A stretch of 64,000 nucleotides of DNA. It comes from Osmia lignaria lignaria (lineage: Eukaryota; Arthropoda; Insecta; Hymenoptera; Megachilidae). Below, one piece after another: positions 1-12,400 of the stretch (positions within the stretch are counted from its first letter, which is position 1; every line of letters starts with the position of its first letter). The position numbers were made by a program, and so were the translations under genes. The stretch covers positions 14,520,256 to 14,584,255 of the forward strand of contig NC_135041.1 in the NCBI RefSeq assembly GCF_051020975.1, given 5' to 3'. The notes under the pieces were generated by a model. It was given only the letters and a program-made list of their open reading frames with translations. It was not told the origin of the DNA and did not search any database.

Positions 1-3000
1 TCTCCGTGTTTCGCGAAACGAAAAACGGGTGGTGATCTTACGAAAGCCACGTAACACGAGCCGATTGATGGACTTTCGGTCTTCCTGTAGAAAGGAAACC
101 CTGCGAAGGATGTAGAGAGTAGTAAATGTTGTACATAGAAAACTCTTCTTCGGGTAATGGTTGCCATTGCTGTTGAAATCTTCGCGTTCAGATTTAATAT
201 ACGAATTTTAATTAAGCGGTATTAAACGGGTATTAAACGATTTCAAAGGTTAACCTTCAAAGCTTAAATCTTTTAGTTACGTAATTATCCAGACAATCGA
301 GCATTTCTTGGTGCGAGGCTAACAGGATGGATGGCACTTCGAAATTCGGCGCCAGCCACCGTCGCTTCCTCTTCTGCTCGGCAGGATTACACGCGAAGAG
401 GAGACGCGATCGATGGATGAATGGCGCCTGAGAGGCGCCTCTACTCCTCCTTGCCTCCACCAGAACTTTTCCTACGTTTGTTTACACGATATTCCCTTTC
501 TACGTACAATCGCAGCCATTAATTGTCCCTAAAACCATACTTCAACCCCATTCTACGACACAGCGTTCCATCGAATCGGAACGACGGCTCCCTTCTTCCG
601 TATACCAGCATTTTCTCGTATCACTTGCAGGCTTTCCATGGGTGATCGTTGATTAAAACTTGGACGGAAATAGTGGAATAGGGACTGAGAAAGTTTCTTC
701 TTCCGTCAACTGGTTGTAGATACCAAGGATCCGTCCGAAAGGTCGGCGACGCATGGGACTTAGACTCTAGGGGACTTATTTCGCCAAAATAGTCGAATAG
801 AACTTTGAAATTTTTTTCTCTCTGTCGACTCGTTCTTCCTACTAAGTTTTCTTCGCAATACAAAATTATAAATTTATTTTTCCCCGGGTAATTTTAAGCT
901 CACAGCTGATTAAAATGAAACACTCCTCAGAGATTTCATTCAGCTGCAATTTTACCTATGAAACATTGAACAGAGTTAATAATTGAGTCTCTCTTGTAAT
1001 TAAAAATGCAACAGCTGGAAACAGTAAGAGGTTTTACATTTCCACTATGATTTAAAATCATGATTAACGATTTAATTTTCCTTCCAATGCCTGTATGTAT
1101 TGTATAAAGTTTACTATAAAGTTTAGTATTGATTTTTTTTTCACGATGATTAAACCGTGGAGTGCCATTTTTTTTGCGGCTTAAACTTCGAGCAAGTAAT
1201 TATATGTAAACGAAGTAGCTGGTGGTGTAATTGAAGTGGTTGGCAAAGTTCTGAAAATTGAAAAACGATGCTCCACCATATGGTACCCGCTTTCCTGACT
1301 GCGTTTATTTAACGATAAACGAGCGATATTGATCGTTCTGCAAAGTGTTGAACGATAAAAAGTACAGCGCGTAATGGAACGCACGAAATTAATCTCTCGG
1401 ACAGTTTTAATCGGTGTATCTCTCAGAATAAAACAGGTTCGTGCATATGTTGGTTGAGTTCTCTTATTGTTAAGAAAAGCTTGAAGATGTAATTAATAAA
1501 ACTATGTCACTCGAGTGTATCGATACTAGGAGCATAAAAATATAAAATTATGCAGTTTTTCCTCGACAAATATCACGAATGGAACATAACGTTTCCATTT
1601 GCTCCACATTGAATCCACATTGCTTCGTTTCACGATTTCTTCTTGTTTGAGCCAAGCAATCGTTTGCATAATATTTAAATTAACCTTTTCACTTGCGGCA
1701 GAGTATACGACTACATACCGTAATAATTCAGTGAATTCATTGATACTCGAACTTGATTCAAAAGTTTCCTTCACTGACAAACACACTTCGATTCGCTTCT
1801 TATAACGAGAACATGAATTCTCAGTTGGTTCTTTGCGAGTATTAGAAGGAAGAAATCGAAGATCCTCGGGTATTACCTATTTGCCCCGGTCGACTCTACA
1901 CGCGATGAACACATCTCGAAAGGCTTTCGCAACGCGTTTTCTCCGCTTTCTACAAAATGCATCATTACCGTGTCTTGGTGCTTCGTGCTTCGTGCTAAAA
2001 CTCGCATAGCCTGGAGAGGCTGCGGTAAAAGGGCAGACGAGTCAAGGTTACGATCTACTTTCCAACCCTTCTTTCCTTACTTCCGTTTTCAAGCGTTTAC
2101 TTGAAAAATATCAGTGAAAAACACTGATTTTCAATACGATCAGATGATATTCCTACGTTTGTCAAAGCACTTCTCACAGGTAGACTGTACTGACAATGAG
2201 AGTTATCGAAAAGAGGGGCTGGAGCGGGGTTGAGAGCGCGAGAGTCCGAATTACGAAGTTGAGAAGTATGTGACGATGAGTTTAGTTTTGATAGATGTTA
2301 GAGATAGAGAGTGTGTATCTTGAGAAAGAAGGTAGCCATGACTAGAATCGCGGGGGCAGAGTGGAATATTGATTGTCGCAGAGTTGGAGTGGCAGCAGAG
2401 GGGCCGGCCAGTCAGCTGACTCGAATTGCCAGCTCACAGCTGATCCGACACACGGCGTCGCGGCGCAACTACCGTCGCATTGCTGCCCTCTCACCCTCCT
2501 ACAACTCCACCGCCCTTCTATGCGCGTCTCTACCCGCGTTTCCCAATTTTCTCCACTCTGCTCCTTTCGACCGTGTGCCACCTCACACGAATTATGCGGG
2601 TCCTGTCTGTCGCTTTTCATCCTGCTCGTACAACTTTATTCTACCATAGATAGAGGATCAGGGGGATGATCAGTTTGTTTTCGGGCTAAATTGGCATTTC
2701 GCGTTAATGTATCTTTTGTAATACGTTCGAAAGGGATACTGATATCAAATTAAATTCTTACGTTCTCAAATACTGTTTAATATCATTAGTATATTGTATA
2801 TTGTACAATTCTCTCTTTATTTCTAAGTAAAAGCTTCTAGATGACCTAGTAGTTGAAGCACGAAATTCCTGGAACTGTTTAACACGTTTACTGCCATGAG
2901 GTCACTCGTGACTGGCACCATAAATTTAATACGATTCGACATTATTTTACCTACGTTTATTCATTTCCCAACTACTGTCAGTCTTTAAATAGCGTTACAA

Positions 3001-6000
3001 ATTTTAGTCAGTTTAGCGTGAAGCGTGGGAGGGTATTATTATGCACATTTATTACTTCTAATAAATTCAAGTCCCCTCTAATCAGTAAACACATTTTCTC
3101 GCGTGTTTCATCGTTGCTTATAATTCTACCCATCTCTCGCTCTCGACTCGTGGATGTACGTGTGAAGCATGCGCTTATCTCTACTAACGTCTATCAATTT
3201 TATTCCAAGATTCAAATGAAGTTATCTAGACCGTATCGTTACTAACAGGTCAAACGCTTGTTAATGTTGCAAACATAATATTGACAATCCTTTAAGTCAC
3301 TGTTATCATCTTGTAAATATGTACACTTTGCTAGTACACACGAAAGTAGAAGTTTCCATGAAGAAATCTGTACGTCTAGCCAGATTTAATTGCCGATAAA
3401 ACGCTTTTCTTTCTTCGAACACAAATTACACGAGATGCACTAAAGATACTCGAGCAGGGAAAGTACATGGAAATTATCGTTGAAGAATCCGCTGAAGCGT
3501 ACTGATTATTATGCTCGACGTCGAAGGACTGCCATTATTTCGTCGTTGCCAGCTCGTATCTTCTTACAGGCTTTGCCAGTGAAAAGATCTGAATTGCATC
3601 TTTGATGCTTACTCCCCGTTTCAAAGAAACCTATCCGAACAATATTACACTAACGTGTGTTGAAAATAAAAAATAGAAAAATTTATTACATATACATAGA
3701 TACAAACGTTTCCTCGAAAAAAAGAAGAAAAGAAGAAGCAACAACTTGTTATCGCGAAAACGCGAAAGCAGAAAGTCCTGATGTTTCAATCAGGTCTACT
3801 TGGCACGCGAATGGCTGAGATTTTTTTGTACAATCTTTACATTCTCTGTCTTCATATTTGCCCGTTCTGGCTGGTTGCTTCAGCATCAGCATCAGTCATC
3901 CTCTGTCCTGTTTCTCGTAGCTTGGTCGTGTGTGTCGTAGGTATTTGTTCGTCATTCCTAGCCTGCCTGAACGCTTTGCCGTCTTTCCTTCTCCATACTC
4001 TCTGCGTTCGTGTATTTTGCGATACAAAAGGGAACGCAGCACCCCGGCTGACGAGTAATTCCCGTGCCTTTGAACGATGATCATCATTGTCATTATATAA
4101 GAAAAACAGGAAAAGGAACGGGATTAGGAATAGGAACAGAAATAGAAGCAGAAAGTTGGAGTATTCGTGGCTAATTAATATTATTTGGTTAATCGATTAA
4201 GCTGTTATCTTCCAGTGCGCATCCATACTAACCTATATAGATCCTAACCAGACCTCGTTTTATAACGTTGATCCAAACGTGACCTAGATTTTGTTTAGAT
4301 TCAATCCTGACCTAATCCATTGGTTTTTATCTTATCTGAAAGTTCACGCCCACTGGTATGGTTAAGTTTATACCAAAAGCAGACTTGCACCACGCCCAAT
4401 CTTTGATTTTTATATTTGACCCTGCGGGCATATTTTATTGAAACCTCGGAATTCACAGCTGCAACGCGTTGTGTAATAGGCGGGAATCGATCTCTAAACT
4501 TTTGGCGAATAACTGTTCAATAGTTTTTTACCGAGTTCCATTAGGGTTATTTGCTTTGCAACTTGGTTTTAGCGTCCTGCTTAATGGATGAAACTTAACG
4601 CGAATCGAATGTAATACCTACTAACGATAAGTAAGTATTTTCTGCAACCGGACCGTGACCCATTTTACAATTTCACAGTCAGCAGTACACCCGATCTAAG
4701 AGTTCCTCAAAGTCAATCTTGATTTAACCCAAATATTTAATGGCTTTAAACCAAGCACCATATTTTGTCTTTCGAATTCTTAGTGTCGTCAGTTGTTACC
4801 TCGTATCTCTCGAGAGCAAAAGGGTTAAGGGAAAGCATCGTGTTGTATTATTCCCTTGGTCTACTCCGAGCTACTTTGTATCCGTGTTTCCGGTTGATGG
4901 ACGTTGCTCGAGCCTCCCTACCTTGCGTCCCGACGCCTAGCCGCCTAGCGTCGTCGCACGTCGCAGCAGAAGGAAGGGGTCGGTCAGGAAATACAAGGAC
5001 TTCTTCTCTCTGTATTTCAGTCGCGTTCGAGCTCTCGAGCTCTCGAGTAAAACGCGTGTCGACTCGAGTGCAGTTGGGAAAACCGGTGAACAAACACGGT
5101 ACGAACTCTCGATTTTCGTCGTCTAACTTCCTGTCGAGGCTTCTTCCTTCATCTTTCGAAGATATCAAGAAAGAAGCTGATCGCATAATATTCGATGATA
5201 TCGAGGGATGTTCTCCATCCCTCTCCATATGTTCGGTTGTTTTTCATTCAGAACTAGTCGGTCAGTCACTGGACTTTCATTCAATCGGTTTCGACCCTCT
5301 TTTTCGTTTGAAACCTGTCCAAATGGACTAGCTGTGTCATCGAGTATCGTGAATGGTGCTTTAAACAGAGAGTGAACGCGATTGGCTGGTTGTTGATTGC
5401 TTTTAGAAGAATTAAGGGAAAGTAAAAATTAAAAGGATATTAAAAAAAAAAGGAAAAAAAAACACCGAGAAAGCTTGAATAATTTAAAATATGAAGAAAT
5501 AAGGAGAATTCTAAATACATACCATTAAAATTACGCCAGTCATTCGCAATGATAAATTGAAGCGTTACATTAGGTAATTAATGTCCTTAGCACGTTGATT
5601 GTCATTGTGAAAATGGACACGCGTAATAAGATACATACTTTGACATCCGGTGTCGCCTATTCCTGACTTTAATATGTAACTTTTTACATTAACAAACTTC
5701 AGCTTACTTTCATTCGAGTTTCTAGCACAATATCAAGGTACACCTTTTTAATGTTTCTTATTAAACTTTTGTTGCATCTTACACATTGATATGCTGCAAC
5801 AGCCATCTTGCTCATTAAACTTAATCTTACCGAAGTTCTGAAGAGTTATGGAGATGAACTTTACTCCAAGATTTCACTTCGTTACCATACATGCTTGAGC
5901 TGTAACTTTGACTGTTAATTAGCACTTTGACTGTTACGAGATTATAAAACGTATTATTGTAAAATAAAGTGTCAGGATATTAGAAAATTGAAGGTAAACT

Positions 6001-7766
6001 CGAGCATCCTGAAATCTTTTATTTATGAATCTGAAAGAAGAAATTGATCCACCCTTCGTAACATCACTATTTTGCTGAAACGAAACACGTTTAAGGAGGA
6101 AATCAAGAAGAGAATAAAAAAAAAGATTGCTTTACAAAACGCTATTTGAGCAGTCATCGAGTTTAACGCTTCCAAGCAATTTCCACGGTAATTCGATGGT
6201 AAAAGGATGCAAGCAAACTTCCACTCGAATACTGTGTTCTTACCTGAGAATCAAATTTCTTTGGGACTTAATCTCTCGCCCTGTCGCTCCATCAGACGAG
6301 CGTCCATATAAATTAAATCGTTTCTTAACTTGCTTTCTTCTTAACAATGCTATACAGCTGTTCCACGTTGTTCCTCTTATTATTCTAACTTATCTATCCG
6401 AACAGTTGCCTGGAAATTTTATCCGAGACTATTTTCTGCACCAGCAAAAACAACAGAGATATTTAAGGCGGTCACTGAAATGCATTAATAATAGTATTTG
6501 ATACGAGAATTAATCATAGGTATCAGGTGAAAATAGGTAGCGACACCTTGCATCATTCAAACGGATGATCGATTTTACTTGAATCTTGAATAGAGATAAA
6601 ATTAGCGTTGAATAATGCGTATAAATAATCAGACATAAATATCGACCATTTTTTTCATCGCTACATCACTGTGCCCATTCTTGTGAATCGTTGAGAAATG
6701 AATAACGCCAGCGAAGCGTCCAATTTTCCGAAGCTTATTGAATTGTTTACGCACGATGCATCGCGTTGCTAGATAGTCCTTCAAAGTCTATACAAACGTG
6801 TGTATATACGTATATAAATATACACGTACTGTTTATCGAGAAACCACACGTTTCCCTGTAGACGAGATTCGCTATTGACTGATGGAGAAATCATTACGTA
6901 ACGCTTAGGACAGTTGTATCCCAATTATGGCAGGAAAATCAGTGATAGATCAGAGATTTGGCGAAAGCAATTATCTGTTACTTGAAATTTATTTCTACGA
7001 TTCGTCCACGTCTCCGAGTCCGATCACACAGTTTACTTGTATCACTGTCGTCGTTGGTGGCTCATTTGTCAATCGTCACGTGTCCTCGTTTAAACGTTGA
7101 AAATGAATATCAATGCTGCGCGTTCGTAGACACACGTGCAGAGTTCAATATTCTGCGTTTCGATTTGCTAATCAAAGTGTTAAACTTCCGTCAAGGTGAT
7201 GTCACTGTCTAGCCAGTCCATTTCAAATGAAATGATTTAATGCGTTCAACTGTTACGATGAAATTGACTGTTTACTTTTACTTTTTATATATCATATCCG
7301 TGGATGCTCGAAAAGAGGTGCAGAAGAATGCGTATGACCAAGAGTCTATCCGGATCGCGTTATACAGTTTATAGAGTGGAACAGGGTGTGGATAATGTGT
7401 CACGTTGATTTCTACCGTTGGGTAACCAACTTTCTGTTAGATATGAGTCATCAAAGTGTTTTCGGTTGATAATTTCTCTGCAGCAGTTATTTTCCAAAGC
7501 AGTTATTCCTCGCTTGCATATCCCCATTTTGCATTTTCAAACTTCGCGTATCTACATGCTAAATATACTGACATTTAATTTATCTTTCGCCCAGATATGT
7601 AATAACGTATCCCCTGTTCATTCAAAACGTCCCTGTTTACACTTAACGTTTTACCAACTGGAGGAAGCTCTCGAATAGTCTTTTCGATCCTATCTATTAT
7701 CGAGTGAAAAGCAAACATATTTCTTCACGCTCCATAGGCAAACTGGGTCGTTTATATTATTTTAGT

Positions 7767-7786
7767 ATATGTACATATGTACATAT
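7767..7786. repeat. Perfect 20-bp palindrome
   Basis: The sequence ATATGTACATATGTACATAT is its own reverse complement. It is a simple TA/CA-rich palindrome that could form a small cruciform or bind a dimeric protein; chance is also reasonable in AT-rich DNA. Confidence 0.6.
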
Positions 7787-8919
7787 ATGTTTCAGGCCTT
7801 CAGGAAATAGTGAAAAAATTCTGAAATATTTTTCAAACTCTCTCTCTATTATATTACACGGTTGTTCGTTGCGTGAAATATTGAAAAGTTTTGTCAGTTA
7901 GGGTTGAACAACGAGCTGCGAAAATGATGGAGCTTAGGAGGTCGTTGTTTACGCCAGTCACGTACGTTTATTATCAGTCTCCCTCACCATAATGACGTCA
8001 TGTTAATGAGATGCTCAGTTAAGCATAAATTTCGATCGATGGCGTGCGATTGATCGTGACGATGTCCGTAACGCTCCCATCTTACCTGGAAATTTCAAGA
8101 CCCCCGCTTACTGACGTAAGCAACGATGATTTAATTTATACCAGCGTTCGAAAAACCTTGTTTGCCCCACGCGGCCGTTACATCCTTAATACCATGATCC
8201 AATTACACCGTTAAAAAGCGTCTTATCGCACTTTCGTTATGTAAATTGATGTACTTACACAATTATCTAAGAAATTTTTCCAATTTCCACGTCAAATAAT
8301 TTCAGATCATTAATTAAATATTCTAGTTCATTCATCAGACGAGTGTAATTTTATGATTCTTACGTTACTTTAGCTGATTGTGGGCTCGGTGTCGTATCGA
8401 TTCGCTCTTCGTTTTATCTCTTACACGTAATTCGTGATAACGATAGCGATAATCAACGAATATCAAAAGCGTATACAACATGAAAAGTTGTTCGCGAAGC
8501 TTTAACACGTGTGAACATCTCGGACGTCGTAGAATGTTTACGATCCACGCAAAACCTTAAAAATAGGTCGAAATGTTAGCTTCTAATATCGTTGGTCTGC
8601 AACTCTGAACTCTGCAGATGGTTGTGCATCAACCTTTTACTATTTCATATCGCGTTTATTACTCTTTTATTACTATACATACGGTATATGCTCGTTTCAT
8701 TCTTTTATTACCATCATCGAAATAGTCTGTATAGATTTTTGTCAACAGTTTCGTTAGTAATATCCATCATTCTTTCAAGCTTTTTATTTCTGGGAATTAT
8801 TAGGTTCTTGCATACCGAATGGTTGAGTAAGAAATATAAAAAGTTTGACGCGATTCGATGACATAAAAGTATCTGAAAATAGCACTTACCTACGCGTGCC
8901 GTTTCAATTCGAAGCTTCA

Positions 8920-9340
8920 AGTTCGAAAGAATCTCAGCTTCGCTTGAAATTGAATCGAAATCACTTGAATTTAAGCGGCTTGAAGTTGTTTCAACTCGAG
9001 TGTAGATATTTGCAAGTCAAGCGACTTGAATTCAAGTAAAACAAAGGTGAACAATTATTCCGCAGAATACGTCGAACGTGAAGATAAGTTCAGATTGAAG
9101 CGGATTCACCGTCGAAAAACTTGAAGAATCTATATCTAATCAATTATAAAATGGCTTCGACAACGTTTCATCGTCGCCTAGAAGAAGTTTCTACCGAATC
9201 AGCAACTCGAAAACTTGAATACCTCGAGGAGAGACGCTAAAAAAGATGCTTTGTAAACGTACTTTACCTTGAAGATCAAGGTAATACGTAGAGAAAATAT
9301 AAGTAAAAGGATATATAGAGAGTAAATCTTGAATAGTAAA
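8920..9340. promoter_or_regulatory. Cluster of CTTGAA/TTCAAG motifs before Mob2
   Basis: About ten CTTGAA or TTCAAG hexamers occur in 420 bp. They include CACTTGA near 8963 and the 14-bp palindrome ACTTGAATTCAAGT near 9023-9036. CACTTGA/TCAAGTG is the known core bound by NK-2 class homeodomain proteins. The cluster ends about 150 bp before the Mob2 start codon, so it may be part of its promoter or an enhancer. Calling it regulatory is inference from motif density and position. Confidence 0.35.
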
Positions 9341-9494
9341 GGTGAACACCAAGCGATTGTCGGGGGTCGCGGACGGTGTTCGATGAGAACCAAACAAGAT
9401 TTGGTGCATACCCAGCGTACGTGAAAAGGTCCTCGGGCACGAGGACGGGGTGCCGAGGAGATCGTCTTCGACAACGACGATCACGTCGACGACG

Positions 9495-12400
9495 ATGCTA
9501 CGTTCACCGGCACGCGTCGTTCTTCAGGATTCTTCCGCTTCGACGTCCTCGACCCTGTCGGCTCCACCGACGCCGGTTCACCACGGCGCCGCTTCCGGTT
9601 CAGCAGGCACCGCCTCTGGCTCCAGCTCCAGCGTCTCCTCGCGTCTTTCTCTTCTCGACACCTGCCACAGGAAGATCAGGTTCTTCGGCGAGCTTGTCGC
9701 GTGAGTCGTCTATATAGATCTCAATGTATCTACTGTGGCTAACTCAGAAAACATGTGCACCTTCAAAAGTGCAGATCCTTCCTGGTCAAATAATCTGGGA
9801 CTTTGTGTTTTCCGTATATGTATGTAATGTATGTATGTATGTATGTATGTATGTATCCATAAGTTAAGGAGTTAGGAGATTGACATTTTTATCTCGAAGT
9901 ATGTCGTTGCATTGATTTATTAAGGCTTAACGGTAGAATAGCGGCGCCTGGGTCCTTTTGACACGAAGCATTTGCAGTTTTTCTGGTGTACATTTTTCTT
10001 GAGGCATACCGTATACACATCCGTATACCGTATATGTACTTGTACAGAGTGTCTTCAAGGTATAAGGCGTTGGCTTGATATCGAAGAAGATTAATTAGAT
10101 ACAAGCCATTGTCTTTCCGTTTGAGAACGTTTTGCATAAGCATGGTGTCAAATGAAAAGTGTTACGGTAAAATAAATGAAAATTTGATGTATCCCGTAAC
10201 ACTTTTTAATCGTACACTAACAGAAAATGGTAATGCAAGCAGAAACGGGATTCTACGAAATTTATTCCATTCCGAACCCATCTCGATTCTCAATCCACTT
10301 TATTACCATTTTTTGTACGTTTTTACATATGTATTATATATGATCGAGAAATCGATTGTTATATTTTTGCATGGCATACGTAAGTACCTACGTGTTCCTA
10401 CGATTACGCACCGACGACGCGACGCTTTGCTGGTCTATTTTTCCATCAACGAAAAATTATCTGATCGAATAAATAACTCTTTCTTTTTTCGAGACATGGT
10501 CTTTTCTTTCGTTGATGGACGTATACAGAAACCATCCAACGTTGGTTCAACACGGGAATAAAAAAATAAATGGAACGGTGTATCGGTGATCTGAGAGAAG
10601 AAAGGGCTTTGAAAAATTGCTCGAAAGAAATTGAGAGCAGAAAAAGAGAGTATATTCGTGAAATTGGACACTGTTGCCTTATGTTCAGTATTTCACGTTT
10701 CTAAATTCTTCTGTTGAATTTTCTTGGACCTCTGAATTGTCAAGGATCTCGAAGCAAAGGAAAATCGATTAGTCGAGGTCGCAGTGTAGACGTTAGAACT
10801 GTAGCTAAGGTCAAAGGTTTTGCTTTTAACAAATAGTACTTAAGGTGTATAGTAATTAGTAAGGATTAGAAAGTTAGTACTAGTAAATTAGCGTTATAAA
10901 ATCAGAATCCTTGACCTTAGTTATAGTTTTTAGTGGACTGGATGTTTTGCAATCTTATGTCGTTGATATCTGGTGAAAACTGGCAATGAATTGATTGAGC
11001 CAGTTTTTTCCAAACAAATGCAGCTTCTTTCCAGTGGCATGAGCTTAATAGAGAGAAAAAATGATTTGATTGTTTGATGAACGTAGACGTGGCTGAACAT
11101 TGTGGCTCTGGTTATTTATTGCATGCGAATAGTGTTTTAGAGACTGGCAGGAAGCTGATTAGCCAGCAGCTCCTCGTTAGTTAACATCCGAGTTCACTCA
11201 CAAAACTAAAATAATTCTAATACTACTGTTCGATATTATCACTGAAACATCGTGACACTCTTCAATTTTACATTATTTCACACAAATTATTCTCGGAATA
11301 AGAAAAAAGTAAAAAGTAGGTACAGGAGATTAAAGGAAGGAATAGTCATTTTCTTAAGATTGGAGAAAGTAGAACGACTTCCATTGTTTCGTGAATTTCT
11401 TAAGATGCAACGAAATAGAGGAAGTTTAATCAATTAACTTTCGCCCAGGAAGAAGCTTCATTTGTCCTTAAGAAGACGAAACAGAGGGAACGGGAACAGA
11501 GAGACGCCCAATGAAGGCTTGTTGATAGATTAAAAGCGAATTGAATGGAGTCCGAGTCCGTTCGTTCGTACAAATCCGATAATTCGTTAATCTGATTAGC
11601 AAACCTGTGCCACTCGATTAAAGACGTAATGTTCTGTACGCGATGCGATCAGCGCAATTGTTGTTTATGAAACTTGGTTACAATGTGGAACAGTAATGCT
11701 CTTCCAACATTGTTGACTTTGTAAACCGGATTGCTTTCTCGTTAGATTTACAAAGAGGATATTTATACAAAATTGTTTAAATATAGTATAATAGATCTGC
11801 GACTACTAAACTGATACACGAATTCTGTTAGGTCGAGGAATATTTATTTATTGTTGGCGTGTAACTGGTGGACGAAACAGCAGGAAATCGAGGCGAATCT
11901 GGTAACTTTGTAAAGCGACATATTGCTGCTGGTATTAACGATACTAGGCTAATGAGCTTGAATATGTTCCAAAATTCGTGAGGGTGGAATCAAGGGTGGT
12001 AGTGGTAGTGGTGGTGGTGGTGATTGTGGAAGGGAAAATCGCGAGGGGTTGCGGAAAGCGGTCTCCAAAGCAAAGTGCATTTAGGCCAACGTAATATTGT
12101 CCTTCGCCCCGGAATGAAATTGCTTTTTCCAGTTACAGGCTCACCTGTAATTTGTTTTCCATCGGCGTACCGTAATATGCATCTCCAAACCACCATCGAA
12201 TCTGTGTACATACATATATCGATTAACATCGACTCTCGTTTAACGTTGATTAATTAGGCTATTTCATAAATTTTCGCGTTGATTCTTAATAAATTTCATT
12301 TGCGCGCTCGATGAATTACCGAATAAATATTCCAATTATTCAAATCTAGGTTATAGAAATCAAAAGAGATCGTCCGTCCATAGTGAAGAAATAATTTAGA

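Larger units (their letters stand above)
1..9494. other. Gene-free stretch upstream of Mob2
   Basis: No reading frame here shows a recognisable domain or a convincing chain of splice sites. Most of it is AT-rich. Two patches are richer in GC and CpG, at about 2200-2650 and 4880-5340; these could be promoters or 5' untranslated exons of alternative Mob2 transcripts, which is inference from position only. The longest open frame (4765-5331) has overlapping open frames on the other strand and no family resemblance, so I treat it as chance. Short palindromes and a motif cluster near the right end are listed separately. Confidence 0.5.

Noticed and set aside
2885..2920. Nuclear-receptor-like inverted site AGGTCACTCGTGACT
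   Set aside because: Half-sites do not match well and spacing is not standard; nothing nearby to support a role.
4765..5331. 188-codon open frame
   Set aside because: No domain, a competing frame on the other strand, and a composition that follows a GC-rich patch.
10109..10561. 150-codon open frame in Mob2 intron 1
   Set aside because: No family resemblance, no splice context, AT-rich chance composition.
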